From: a virus
IMG/VR virus record: IMGVR_UViG_3300026382_000026
Coordinates: 1 to 49,581 of that record
Reading direction: 5' to 3' (one strand)
Length of the DNA stretch: 49,581 bases
Part shown: positions 40,719-49,581 of the stretch, one piece after another
Layout of the letters: each line of letters opens with the position of its first letter
Position numbering within the stretch: position 1 is the first letter of the stretch
Notes under the pieces: model-generated
Databases searched by the model: none
What the model was told of the DNA's origin: nothing
Seen by the model: the letters and a program-made list of their open reading frames with translations, nothing else
Position numbers and translations under genes: made by a program

Positions 40719-41170
40719 TCACTCTTTTTTTTAGTATTTAAATTTTTCTCTAATTCTTCTACTTTCTTCTCATAATATTCTATCATTTCTTTTAACTCTT
40801 GCTTCGTATACCTCTTTACACTATGTGCCTTCCTTTCTAATTCATCTATAAACTTTTCTCAATACTCTTTTATCATCTTTCTTGTATAAACTATATAGTT
40901 TCATCACTTCATAATATTACAGCTATAACATTGTGGTCTACAATTATCCTCATCTCGTCTTGTAGCATTATGTCTTCTTGAAAAAAAATGTCAACATTGT
41001 ATCTCTTTCCGCGGCATTCTCTTTCAACAAGTATAACAAGCTACGTATCAATTAGGATCAGCATACTTCAATCTTATATATTTAGAAAAAACACTATCTA
41101 ACTTCTTTTTTAAAGAAGAAATAGTCTCTTTCTTTTTCTTTCATCTTATTTTTTTTCTTTTCATTTTCAT
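40709..41170 (-). CDS. ninG: NinG-like recombination endonuclease (Rap)
   Basis: 153 residues. SLKKKLDSVFSKYIRLKYADPNGYVACYTCGKRMPRKEIQCGHFFSRRHNATRRDEDNCRPQCYSCN matches lambda NinG almost word for word in its conserved spacing: CxxC (44/47), CGH (58-60), NCRPQCYSCN (C76, C80, C83). NinG (Rap) is a structure-specific nuclease for Holliday junctions and D-loops. It is encoded with the annealing-like protein elsewhere, fitting a recombination-dependent replication mode. Confidence 0.92.
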
Positions 41171-41841
41171 TTGAAAAAATTAAATACTAAATTCCATCTT
41201 GGCCTCTTTGTCTTTTTATCCTTCTTCACTTTTCATCTTTTATCTCACTTTGCCTCTTTTTCTAATGGTTTAGTATAGTTACTTCTTGCTACCTCTAATA
41301 ATCACAACACAAATAAATCATAAGGTATTAATTTATCTGTTATATATTTTTTCATTATTTCTACAGCTTCTTCTAACAATTTATCTCAATCTTTATCTAC
41401 ATCATTTGTCTGTAAAAATTTAAACCAATTATATCACATTAAAACCCAAAACTCATCTATATATCCATCAATTAATCTTTCTATACTTCTTTTATACCAA
41501 CTTTTTAATGTCTCATCACATTCCTCATTAATAAGTGTATCATAAAGTCTTACCTTATCTTCTATCTCTTCTTTTGTTTTTACAGGCTGATAAATAGTAA
41601 ACCAATTAAATAAATCAGTTAAGACTGCCTTTATATCAATATTTTCTATCCTTGTCACATCTTTACTTTTATACAATTCATTTAGATACTTATTATACTT
41701 CTTGTAGTTCATATCTCTTAAAATCCTCCTTACTTTAATATCATCTGCTTCAAATATAAAATACCTCTCTCAATTAATTCTCATAACCCTTACTATTACA
41801 TCAAAGATACCTCATAATTTATCAATTTGTATTCTTTTCAT
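41146..41841 (-). CDS. Hypothetical protein, 231 aa
   Basis: One frame in code 25. The first ~45 residues (MKRIQIDKLGGIFDVIVRVMRINGERYFIFEADDI) look like beta strands and the rest is helical. A later Met (41712) has AGGAGG 12 bp upstream and an earlier Met (41910) is also in frame, so the start is not certain. The C-terminal 40 residues are very basic. It overlaps ninG by 25 bp. No family. Confidence 0.66.
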
Positions 41842-41955
41842 CGCTTTTATAATTAAGAAATAAAAAATTTTTAAATTTATCACCATAAAAACATTACCTA
41901 TACCCTCCATCTTTCAATTTATATTCTTCTAACTTCAACATCAAATTCTCTTTAT

Positions 41956-42159
41956 TTAAATATAATCATAAGTTAAAAGAGCATCATCTATCCATCTTCA
42001 TTCTTCAAATATTTGTAAAACAATCAAATCATTTTCTACTATCTTTCACTGTTCTTTCATACTTCTTAAAATTTCTTTTAATCTACCATACTTTCAATTT
42101 CACTCTATAAAACGATAATTATTAATTTTAACCCTATATTTTTTCTTTATTCTACTCAT
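41956..42159 (-). CDS. Hypothetical protein, 67 aa
   Basis: MSRIKKKYRVKINNYRFIEGNGKYGRLKEILRSMKEQGKIVENDLIVLQIFEEGRW. Small basic-to-acidic alpha/beta protein. Between it and the next gene are about 114 bp with no clear gene, holding two short in-frame starts only. Confidence 0.6.
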
Positions 42160-42177
42160 TTTAAAATAAATTAAAAT

Positions 42178-42921
42178 CTAAAAATTTTTATAAATTTTTC
42201 ACGCCATTTTTTCTAATTCTTCATCTCTCCTTTCTGGATCTAAATTCCCATATTTTTGTCGCTCCAATTCCATATAAGCATTTCAATAGCCCGTGCCACT
42301 ATACCTTGTATCTAATTTATATCACTCCTTCTTGAGTTTCCTTCAAGTTTTTGAGTGTGTATCTAAAGCTATCCTTGGTAAAATAATTTTTCACTTTTTC
42401 CTATACTCCTTTTTATATTTTTTTTCTATTTCCATCGCTAAATCCAAAGCGTGTAACCAAGCTATTCATTCCATCTCTTTTGTGCTATAAACTTCATCTC
42501 ATATTTTTCTACACTTCCATATTGTTTCAAATCTCTTTCTAAACCGCCCACACCAAAATATAGTTCTCCGAAAAATATTCATATCTCCTTCACCCGTATA
42601 CACCTTCTCCCATTCTCATCTATCATTTTTCTTCCATTGAAAAGCTGTTTTATCATAATCTTCTACTGCTCTTCCTACTCTTTCTATCATCTCTAAACTT
42701 CCATCTTCATAAGCAAATATTAATGCTCTTTTTAGAACATAACTCTTACTCAATATTTTTTCACTTACTAAAAATTGAGCAAGTCACATTGCTTGCTCTA
42801 TTTTACTTAATCTCCATAATTTAATAATAGCACTTATACCATCACTCCTTAAATTTTCTCCATCAACTTCTATATACATCGGTAACTCCTTTTTTTCTGT
42901 TTCATTAAAAAGTGTTTCCAT
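42178..42921 (-). CDS. Hypothetical helical protein, 247 aa (faint resemblance to RarA C-terminus)
   Basis: Residues 28-75, LWRLSKIEQAMGLAQFLVSEKILSKSYVLKRALIFAYEDGSLEMIERVGRAVE, recall the helical domain of RarA/MgsA and clamp-loader subunits, where a RR-L-I-A-ED line is conserved. No AAA+ ATPase domain is present. A second region, ILPRIALDTHSKTGRKLKKEGYKLDTRYSGTGYGNAYMELE, is unusual. With promoter, leader and 42956..42983 upstream it is the first gene of the NinG operon. Similarity is weak. Confidence 0.6.
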
Positions 42922-42955
42922 TTTTTGATTTTTTTAAAGATTTAAAAGTGTTTTT

Positions 42956-42983
42956 ATTATATTCAGATTATTTTCTTTGTCAA
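42956..42983 (-). promoter_or_regulatory. Early-type promoter for the NinG operon
   Basis: Minus-strand TTGACA (42978..42983), 16-bp spacer, TATAAT (42956..42961). About 45 bp around it are nearly identical to 91..118 and 39198..39225. Confidence 0.9.
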
Positions 42984-43013
42984 GTTTTTTTATAAAAAAA
43001 ATAAAAAGAAAAA

Positions 43014-43032
43014 CCCCCCTTAACAAGGGGGG
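43014..43032 (-). terminator. Strong Rho-independent terminator after the 868-aa gene
   Basis: An 8-bp stem with six consecutive G-C pairs (CCCCCCTT / AAGGGGGG), a 3-base loop and a U run (TTTTTCTTTTTATTTTTT). It is exceptional in such AT-rich DNA and insulates the virion gene from the next promoter. Confidence 0.95.
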
Positions 43033-43037
43033 ATTAA

Positions 43038-45644
43038 TTATTCTTCCACAATCAAACTTAAAGGTTGTCAAAAACCTAAAAATTGCGGTATATGTCACTC
43101 TATAATAATACTTTTATTATACTTTATACTCAAATCAAGATTTTCTAAATCTGTTACTAATCACTCAAAAAATAAATTTCAATCAATATATAACTTGATC
43201 TCTCTATTAAACTTATACCCAGTATGTCAAATATTATTTAAAATAATCTTTTTTAAAATTCATCTTCAATAATGTTCTAGAAGTTTACCCCAAAGAATAT
43301 ATCTTTTAAAAGTCTTATCTGTATAATCCAACTCGTCAGTTAAACAATAAAACTCTGGCACTTGCTTACCGAATAACAAAACATTATTTGATCCATAAGC
43401 TAACCCTATTCTATTTACAACCATTTCTCAAGTATCATAATGTCTTATCTGTAAGTGTTGATTAAAAGATACATCAAGAGTAAATTTATACTTTTCATTA
43501 ACAATAAATACATTATTATCATTATAATCTCACCTATATCTTGGTGGATTTCAAGTATAATCATACCAATATAAATCACATACTCTTTTCCATCAGTTTA
43601 CAGCTTCTAAAGCATTTTCAAATAATCTACTATCACCATATTTTAAATATAAAACTCATCTCTCATCGTCACTACAAATAAATCAAGTCTGATAATCATC
43701 AAACCGTCAATTAATTTCAGTTGCCATAGTTAATTGATAATCTATTACATTTCATAACTCATCAAGTATAATCCCTCACCAATAATCTCAACCATTAACT
43801 GACCATACATTTTTATCCTTATAAAATACATTATTAGAAATTGCCGTTATTTCTGTTTCATACCATTTAAAATCATTATTATAATCAGCTCATCTTCAAT
43901 TTCGTATTCTAATAAAATACCTCTTTTTCTTTTTATTATAATATACTCAACTAGGTATAATTCTTCTTATTGCTACATCAAGTGGCACACTCATAGCAAC
44001 ATCTCTTTTTATTCTTCTTTCAAAAGAAATTTCTTCATCTGGAATAGTTAATTGTTTCACAATAGTATTACTAAAAGGGTCATAGTGTATAATATTTATA
44101 AAAGGATACCTATAATATCCATCCCACATCTTAGGCACAAAAATTAAATTTCAATTTTCATCTTGTGGTATGTTTTGTCATTCAGTCCACATATTTGGCG
44201 GCAAATATATAACTCATTTTTGTTTTCAATCTTTACTTTTCCAGTATAAATTCATAGAAACTCATACTGCTCATCTATTTACCCATACAATTCTTCAAGT
44301 TTTTGTCATATAAACTCAATTAGGAAGCGAAGAATATCATAAATTTTTTCTTAAAACTTCTACTTTAACATCATAATAAGCAGGATCTCCTGCAGACTTC
44401 ACTTCAATTGTAAATAAAAGAGGCCTATCTCTAAATTCGCCATCTTGAAAAGCATCATTACTACTAGAAGCTTGATTAACCAAATATCCATTTCAACTTC
44501 TTAAAGGACATCTTAATACTTCTATTTTATTTGTAGAAAGTATTCTATAAGAAAAATAACTTCTCTGTAATCTATATAATAGTTGCGTATATATATTACT
44601 TCAATCTCTTACTAAAAAAGTAATATTTCCTCAACTATTATAATAAGCACCTCAAAAAACAATTATTATATTTTTATTAGGATTAGCAGGATCATCAGGA
44701 TCAGGCATTATTACGTGTTTAACATTAAAATGACTACCTGAAGGACTATATCTATTATCGTTAGGCACTTGATATAACTGAACCAAACTATTATTACTAT
44801 CTATTCTATACATATAAGCATTATCATTATCATTATTGTTTGGGTGTGCTATTATATACAAATAATCATCATCTGTCTTTTCTCAAATTGACCGAATTGT
44901 AAAATATCAATTTGTTCAAACTACATCGTGCCAATTATTATCAGTTTCATCAAAATAAATTAATTTATTTTCTGTTGAACTCCATCTATTATTTCATCTC
45001 TTCACAATAAACAAATAAATTCTTCAAAACTTTTCAAATATACTTAATCAATAATTATAATCTGAATTATAGGTATCCTTATCCATAAAAGGAATATTTA
45101 TTTCTTCCCAAGTATTATCTGACTTTTTTCTCCTCCATAAAACATATTGTCTACTTTTATACGCGTCTCTATGTCTTGGAATAAGATAATATACATAGTC
45201 TGTAGTTTCTTGAACTTCCATACCTTTATAATCCATAAAATTTACAGTTAATCTACTATTCCTTATTTTAATCGTATCATTTTCCAATCAAACAAGAAAA
45301 TCATCAGGATAATCAATAGGATTTACATAAGTATTATTATCTCTATCAAACTCCCAATGTTTGTAATGATTGTTATTAAAAAAATTCTTTAAATCTAAAG
45401 GATTATAACTACCTCAATAATTGTCATCATCCATCAAAAGAGTTTGCGGATAATAATATATCCTATCTTCATACACAGTTTCTTCTCGTGTTCTTCAATT
45501 GTCATCATCAGAATTTTTTCATCTTACTAAATCAGAAAAATCTATATCAAAATTTCACACTACACTTCTTTTTTCAGTCAATAATTTAAATGGCTTCTTT
45601 ATAACATTTCAGGTTTGTCAACCTACCAAAACATTTACTGACAT
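43038..45644 (-). CDS. Large virion-like / fibre-like protein, 868 aa
   Basis: A single frame with UGA glycines, rich in Trp, Tyr and Asn. It contains repeated beta-sheet-like segments with YYxxWGI, ENLxNVYFT-like turns, e.g. LIPRHRDAYKSRQYVLWRRKKSDNTWEEINIPF and WSVNGGDYWGGIILDELGNVIDYQ. No signal peptide. It resembles a beta-propeller or fibre protein by repeat style, but I cannot name a family. It is upstream of the early genes and downstream of PIG-L and WbqC genes, a long way from the tail module. Confidence 0.6.
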
Positions 45645-45662
45645 TTTTAAATCGTTTAAAAA

Positions 45663-46295
45663 TTAAAATTTTAACATTCTTAATAATCTAAACTGCTCTC
45701 AATATTTCTCTCACCATCAATATCAACAATACAGAGCATATTCAATTATTCACTTCTCATTTGCCCAACTTTCATTATTATACTGACTTTTATATTTCTT
45801 AAAAGCTTCTATTTTCTTCTTCAAATGTTTTTCTTCTAAAAATTCAACTACATTCGGGATCCATCATTCAGGATACCATATCAATGGTGGATATCAATAC
45901 TCATAAACTTCTGGAACATTATACCTCTTCTTTAAACTTATCCTCAAGGCTGTTAAAGCAACTTTATTTACTATCTCGTGATCCTGATGAACCGATTTAG
46001 CTGGAATATACACTTTATGAGGCTTAAAATTATTTATCTCTTTATCAATTTTATTTACCATCAATCAATATTCTATAGTATACAATTTAGTATCCATTCA
46101 AGGAAATAAAGGTTTTTCATATGATGCTCATAACACTTTCATTGCCTCATAAAACTCTTTTTCTCTTATATCATTCTCTGGAGTAGTAAATAAAAGCACT
46201 CTTATATCATTTCAATCTTCCACATATTTAGCAATAGTTCAACCCATTCAAAGAGTTTCATCATCTGCGTGTGGTGTCAATACTAATATTCTCAT
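45663..46295 (-). CDS. PIG-L / LmbE-family deacetylase
   Basis: 210 residues. The zinc site is complete: PHADDE at 8-13 and SVHQDH at 101-106. The family removes N-acetyl groups from GlcNAc-type sugars, including activated or lipid-linked forms. Together with a WbqC-like gene upstream it suggests synthesis or alteration of a sugar. Target not readable. Just 18 bp upstream of the large fibre-like gene. Confidence 0.9.
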
Positions 46296-46360
46296 CTTCT
46301 TTTGATTTTAAACAAATAAAAAATTTTTTCAAGTTCTATTTTTTTTTATATAAACCTAAC
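46296..46360 (-). other. 65-bp gap without recognised signal
   Basis: AT-rich spacer between the WbqC-like and PIG-L genes. On the minus strand it has TTGAAA and, 18 bp later, AAAAT; this is a poor promoter match, so I call nothing. Confidence 0.3.
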
Positions 46361-47329
46361 TTATATTGTTATTATTCATTTAAATCTAATTCAAGACAAA
46401 CAATATAACTGAAATCACTCTAAAACTTTATAAAGATTTCAAAAATCCTGTAAAATATAATCTAAACTACTTAATCAAGGTATAAAATACTTATATTCCT
46501 TTTGTTTATAAGGCAAAAACTCAAAATCATATACTAAAATAGGAGGCATATACTTTACAGCATCATCTTTAACCATATACTCAAAAGTTCAAAAATTAGA
46601 ATTAACAAACACAACTCTTCTTTTCATAAAATCAACCCGCTCTTCAAAACTAGCTCACTTTTTATTTAATAATTCTACTTCATTTTCTATCTCAACTATA
46701 TTAGGATTTTCTACTCACATTCAATAAGTCTTCCTAAATATGTTTTCAAAATTATACTCTGTTATATTCCTCATATCTTTCAAAATATTTATAAGCAATG
46801 TAACTAATTTATAAGTCTTCTTTCACTCCTTCTCATAATCACTGCTTTTTACAAACTCAATATAAAACCAATCTCTTAAAATAAACTCATTAACATCTGA
46901 CAAATATTGTCAACTATCAATAAATTTTATTAATTTCTCTAATAAAACTGAATACTTAATATTGTAGTATCTAGGCAGTATATCTAAATTGTGTCAAATT
47001 ACTAACTTCTCATTTATTGGCTCTATCTTATCTTTGTTTTTTAGTTTTAATCAAATCTCTATGATATTTTTCTTATCTCTTATCTTATTTTTTTCTACTC
47101 GTGTTCATCTCTCAAACTGGTAATCATCAAGACTAATAAATAAATCACTGATATATATTTTTGCCATATATTTAGCCCACGGAAAAAAATGCGGTTGGTG
47201 AGCACTTATTATTAATCTATCTCATCTTAAAGTCTCTAACATAATCTTTTGAAATTCTTTACTGTCTGGTGTATAAAATTTCATATTATCTGGCAAGTAA
47301 AATTCACTACCTTTATATAATACTATCAT
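46361..47329 (-). CDS. WbqC-like protein
   Basis: 322 residues. Residues 40-90, LIISAHQPHFFPWAKYMAKIYISDLFISLDDYQFERGTRVEKNKIRD, fit the WbqC family line (iHQPnYfPwlgyf.Ki..sDvfi.lDdvqf.r....RnkI). WbqC proteins are found in O-antigen and glycan gene clusters with no proven biochemistry. The start overlaps the upstream gene's stop by 7 bp. Confidence 0.85.
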
Positions 47330-47682
47330 CTGTAGTAAGGATTAGGTGATAAATACTTTGCTGCTATAACTGTTTTCCTATCTGGACTTAAAATTTTTCA
47401 TCAAATTATATAAAAATCATCTCTATCTGGTGCTAACATAGCAACTACACTACTAACTAAATAAATAACTCCTTCTTTTTTGGGTAATAATTTTTCTATA
47501 ACTTCATTTCATTTAAATTTCTTTATTTTTACTTCTATCTTCTTTCAATTATATTCTATATATCATAAGTCCTTCAAATCTTCACTTAATACTATTCTAA
47601 TATCAGAAGGGGGGATCGTAATAATCTCCCCCTCGCTTGTAAGTATATCTATATTATGTCAAGTTACATTTATTATCTTCAT
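47323..47682 (-). CDS. Hypothetical protein, 119 aa (NLTPH-type)
   Basis: MKIINVTGHNIDILTSEGEIITIPPSDIR matches in pattern the small bacterial/phage family beginning NLTPHavni....itippsG.vaRv, usually without assigned function. The middle is strand-rich and the end YLVSSVVAMLAPDRDDFYIIGG completes an alpha/beta domain. Overlaps the WbqC-like gene by 7 bp. Confidence 0.68.
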
Positions 47683-47724
47683 CTTTCTACCTCATTTAAA
47701 AACTAAAATATTTTTAAACATCTA

Positions 47725-48078
47725 TTAAAAAATTTTCCAAAATTTATACCACTTTCTATTATTAAAAACTCAATCTAATAATCTCTTATATTTTTTATAA
47801 TCTCTAAATTGCTCTTTCTTTAATAAAGAAGGTATAACTTCTTTTTTAATTTTCCATTTTTTCTTTGGTGCCATTCTATTTTTAGGATTTTCCACTTTTA
47901 TTGATATTAAAAATCATTTTTTTCACAATTCAGACAATCTTGGTCAAGCCTCATATCAAACAAATAATTCTCATAATCAATACTGCATAAAATCTTCTGG
48001 TCTAAATCGTCTATCTGGATAGTTTAACATAGTTATTAAAATTTTCCATTTTTGTGTGTTTCTTTTTATCTCTCTCAT
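47725..48078 (-). CDS. Putative small winged-helix protein, 117 aa
   Basis: KWKILITMLNYPDRRFRPEDFMQYGLGELFVGYEAGPRLSELGKKGFLIS is a helix-turn-helix-like arrangement with a following wing. The C-terminal 50 residues are very basic, as in DNA-binding tails. Likely nucleic-acid binding; no exact family. 42 bp before its downstream neighbour. Confidence 0.6.
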
Positions 48079-48095
48079 CTCCTTTAATAGTTAAA

Positions 48096-48317
48096 TTATA
48101 AAATAACTTTTATAACTGCTAAAAAACCAAAAAAGATGTAAATAATTCCAAAGAATACTTTAGCAAATACTACATAGTCTTCATCATATCTTAAATTAAC
48201 AGACCATAGAAAGAAACATCATAATAATATAGCAATAACTCCTGCTGCTTGTCTTATTGTTATAATATGAAGAACTGCCAATATTATGTCTATTAGTGTA
48301 ACTGCTACTATAAACAT
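48096..48317 (-). CDS. Small three-pass membrane protein, 73 aa
   Basis: Three hydrophobic segments (IVAVTLIDIILAVLHII, AGVIAILLGCFFLWSV, FAKVFFGIIYIFFGFLAVIKVIL) separated by short charged loops. Could be an early superinfection-exclusion or membrane-stress protein; function unknown. Located between two soluble early genes. Confidence 0.7.
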
Positions 48318-48343
48318 TGTTATTTAAAATTAAAAATATAAAA

Positions 48344-48766
48344 TTAACTCAATATTTCTTGTTTTTCTCTTTGATTAAGATGATACAATGAGCTATCTAC
48401 AGCCTTCCAGAAATAATTCGCTCATTGTATTTTTGCCTTTCATAGACTTATATACTTATCTAATTTTAACAACAACTCTCTATCTTTTTCTAAATCTTTT
48501 TGAACTCTCGCTTCTATCTCTTTAACTGTCATCTTCTTTTCTCAACTTTTATATTCCAATATCTTATCTGCCTCCTTCTTCTTAAGATCTTCTTTCATAA
48601 ATCATTTTTCTACTTCCAATTGTGTTATATAAGTAATTAACTCATCTATTAAAAAAGAATATTCTCTAAAATCATCTATATTAGGTGCAACTCTTAATTT
48701 ATTCCTTAATTTGTCTATTTCTTTAATAGTATTAAGCACCTGTTGTATATAATCTTTTAGTGTCAT
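48344..48766 (-). CDS. Hypothetical helical protein, 140 aa
   Basis: MTLKDYIQQVLNTIKEIDKLRNKLRVAPNIDDFREYSFLIDELITYITQLEVEKGFMKED: long amphipathic helices, Lys/Glu-rich, with a late segment IQGANYFWKAVDSSLYHL. Resembles small Siphophage_Gp157-like or Mre11-associated early proteins only in composition. It may be a partner of the annealing-like protein, whose gene ends 21 bp upstream. Confidence 0.63.
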
Positions 48767-48787
48767 TTGATTTAATTTAGCTAAAAA

Positions 48788-49510
48788 CTAAAAAGGTATT
48801 TCTTCTTCCTCTACTGGTTTATCTAATCCTTTTAAACTATTATTTACTGGTTTATTAAAATCTTCCTTTAATTTTTCAATTGCTTTATCTTGTGTAAATC
48901 ACTCTTTTAATAATTCATTTATTCTTTTCTGTTCTTCATAGCTTAACGCTACTCAATATTTCTTTTTAGAATAATCATACACTTTTTTACTTATTCCTTC
49001 TCAACTTATATCACTTTTATATTCTTCATTTACCGCATTATCAAGAGATTGTTTCTCTTTTAAATTTACCTTACTTGTTTCCGCTTCTTGTGTAGCATCA
49101 ATAATTTCATCAGCTGTTACCGCCCCTCAAAACTCTATCCCATATCAAAGATAACTTAATGCCTTACCAAGAGCTATTGACTGACACTTTTCTAAAGCTT
49201 TTATATTATCTACTATCTCTCCCTTTTTATTTTTTAATTTCTTTTTCACTTCAGCTATACCTATACTCTGTATATCTCTTCAATCTCTTTCAACTTTTAA
49301 AATTGCTTTCACTATAACGCTTTCTTCATCATTTTTTAAAATCTCAAAATCTATTAATCTTATATCTTGCTTCGCTAAATAAATTTTTCACTCTACCTTT
49401 AAATAATAATTTTCTTTCGTTTCCCACTCTCACGTTTGTTCATTAAAGAAAGCACTTCTAATTTTAATTAAAAATCCCTTTTGTTCTAATTCTTTTTTAA
49501 GTTTTTCCAT
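48788..49510 (-). CDS. Putative single-strand annealing / ssDNA-binding protein with SSB-like tail
   Basis: 240 residues. The core IGIAEVKKK...ALEKCQSIALGKALSYLGYGIEFGGAVTADEI matches in shape the Rad52/ERF/DdrA-like annealing proteins of phages (LEkaeTsAiGRALa.lGYG...asaeEi). The last nine residues are PVEEEEIPF, like the acidic tip of SSB proteins (DDIPF) that recruits repair enzymes. A linker of ~70 residues separates the two. It is first gene behind the promoter at 49545..49572. Exact family uncertain. Confidence 0.68.
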
Positions 49511-49581
49511 TTTTTGATTGTTTTTAAAATATAAAAGTGTTTTTATTATATTCAGATTATTTTCTTTGTCAAGTTTTTTTT
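49455..49581. repeat. Direct terminal repeat, right copy
   Basis: Identical over all 127 bases to 1..127. Collapsing one copy gives a circle of 49,454 bp and makes the annealing-like gene and its promoter continuous. Confidence 0.95.
49545..49572 (-). promoter_or_regulatory. Early-type promoter for the annealing-protein operon
   Basis: Minus-strand TTGACA (49567..49572), 16-bp spacer, TATAAT (49545..49550); it is the right-hand copy of the promoter at 91..118. It starts the operon of genes running down to about 43,038. Confidence 0.88.

Noticed and set aside
42178-42921. Clamp-loader or RarA homologue
   Set aside because: Only a faint helical-domain pattern; no P-loop or AAA+ residues are present in the 247 residues.
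1-49581. UGA as tryptophan (table 4, Mycoplasma-like)
   Set aside because: TGA occurs at invariant glycine positions (Walker A, GxxGxxG, GNHD, DPASGSG) and TGG is still used where Trp is expected.
1-49581. Widespread pseudogenes or sequencing errors as the cause of many broken ORFs
   Set aside because: Every break is a TGA; frames resume without shift and give continuous proteins with correct stops TAA or TAG.
1-49581. Integrase, excisionase or repressor for lysogeny
   Set aside because: No tyrosine or serine recombinase signature, attachment-site-like repeat or CI-like divergent promoter was found; all genes share one strand.

Overview
The window is almost certainly the complete circular genome of a tailed double-stranded DNA phage with a long-tail (siphovirus-like) module. 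Its first and last 127 bases are identical, so the unique length is 49,454 bp. The sequence is very AT-rich, and I read 66 protein genes, all on the minus strand. Every apparent plus-strand reading frame is a shadow. The genes make sense only if UGA is a sense codon for glycine (translation table 25, known from Absconditabacteria/SR1 and Gracilibacteria). With UGA as stop, nearly every gene is shattered. With UGA as glycine, the terminase Walker A (AGIGSGKS), the epimerase Rossmann motif (GGLGYIGS), phosphoesterase HGGD/GNHD and methylase DPASGSG all appear intact. The host is therefore inferred to be a member of those ultrasmall CPR bacteria. I saw no tRNA gene, so the phage must use the host UGA-decoding tRNA.

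Transcription runs from high to low coordinates. From about 49,572 down to 43,038 an early-type promoter drives a protein with a single-strand-annealing-like core and an SSB-like tail, small proteins, a WbqC-like protein, a PIG-L deacetylase and an 868-residue probable virion protein, ending at a strong terminator. From 42,983 to about 35,091 are short early operons. Five of them start at near-copies of one promoter (TTGACA, 16 bp, TATAAT) followed by a shared A-rich leader. They encode NinG, a nucleotidyltransferase, a HIT protein, a membrane-anchored muramidase, an N6-adenine methylase and many small unknowns. From 34,848 to 31,274 are a DUF6011-like zinc protein, a glycosyltransferase, zinc-ribbon and ParB-like proteins.

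From 31,160 to 19,245 is the packaging and head module in classical order: putative small terminase, large terminase, a GalE-like epimerase, portal, MuF-like protein, prohead protease fused to scaffold, major capsid, head-tail connectors and major tail protein. From 19,152 to 6,854 are the tail genes: the chaperone pair with a probable -1 frameshift on U UUU UUA, the 1,627-residue tape measure, distal tail and baseplate proteins, and fibres. Two overlapping holins and a papain-like cysteine peptidase follow, then a metallophosphoesterase between two terminators. The last 3.9 kb holds a sigma-region-4-like regulator, small proteins, a winged-helix replication initiator, a C4 zinc protein and a DnaN-like sliding clamp.

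The phage has its own clamp, a probable initiator and an annealing-type protein, but I found no DNA polymerase, helicase, primase or integrase. The picture is a lytic phage that redirects the host replisome through its own clamp. A methylase ending in QLSLF (a clamp-binding motif) and an annealing-type protein ending in EEEEIPF (an SSB-type tip) fit this. A dispersed set of carbohydrate and nucleotide-sugar enzymes (GalE, glycosyltransferase, PIG-L, WbqC-like, cytidylyltransferase-like) suggests a glycan modification pathway whose target cannot be read from the sequence.
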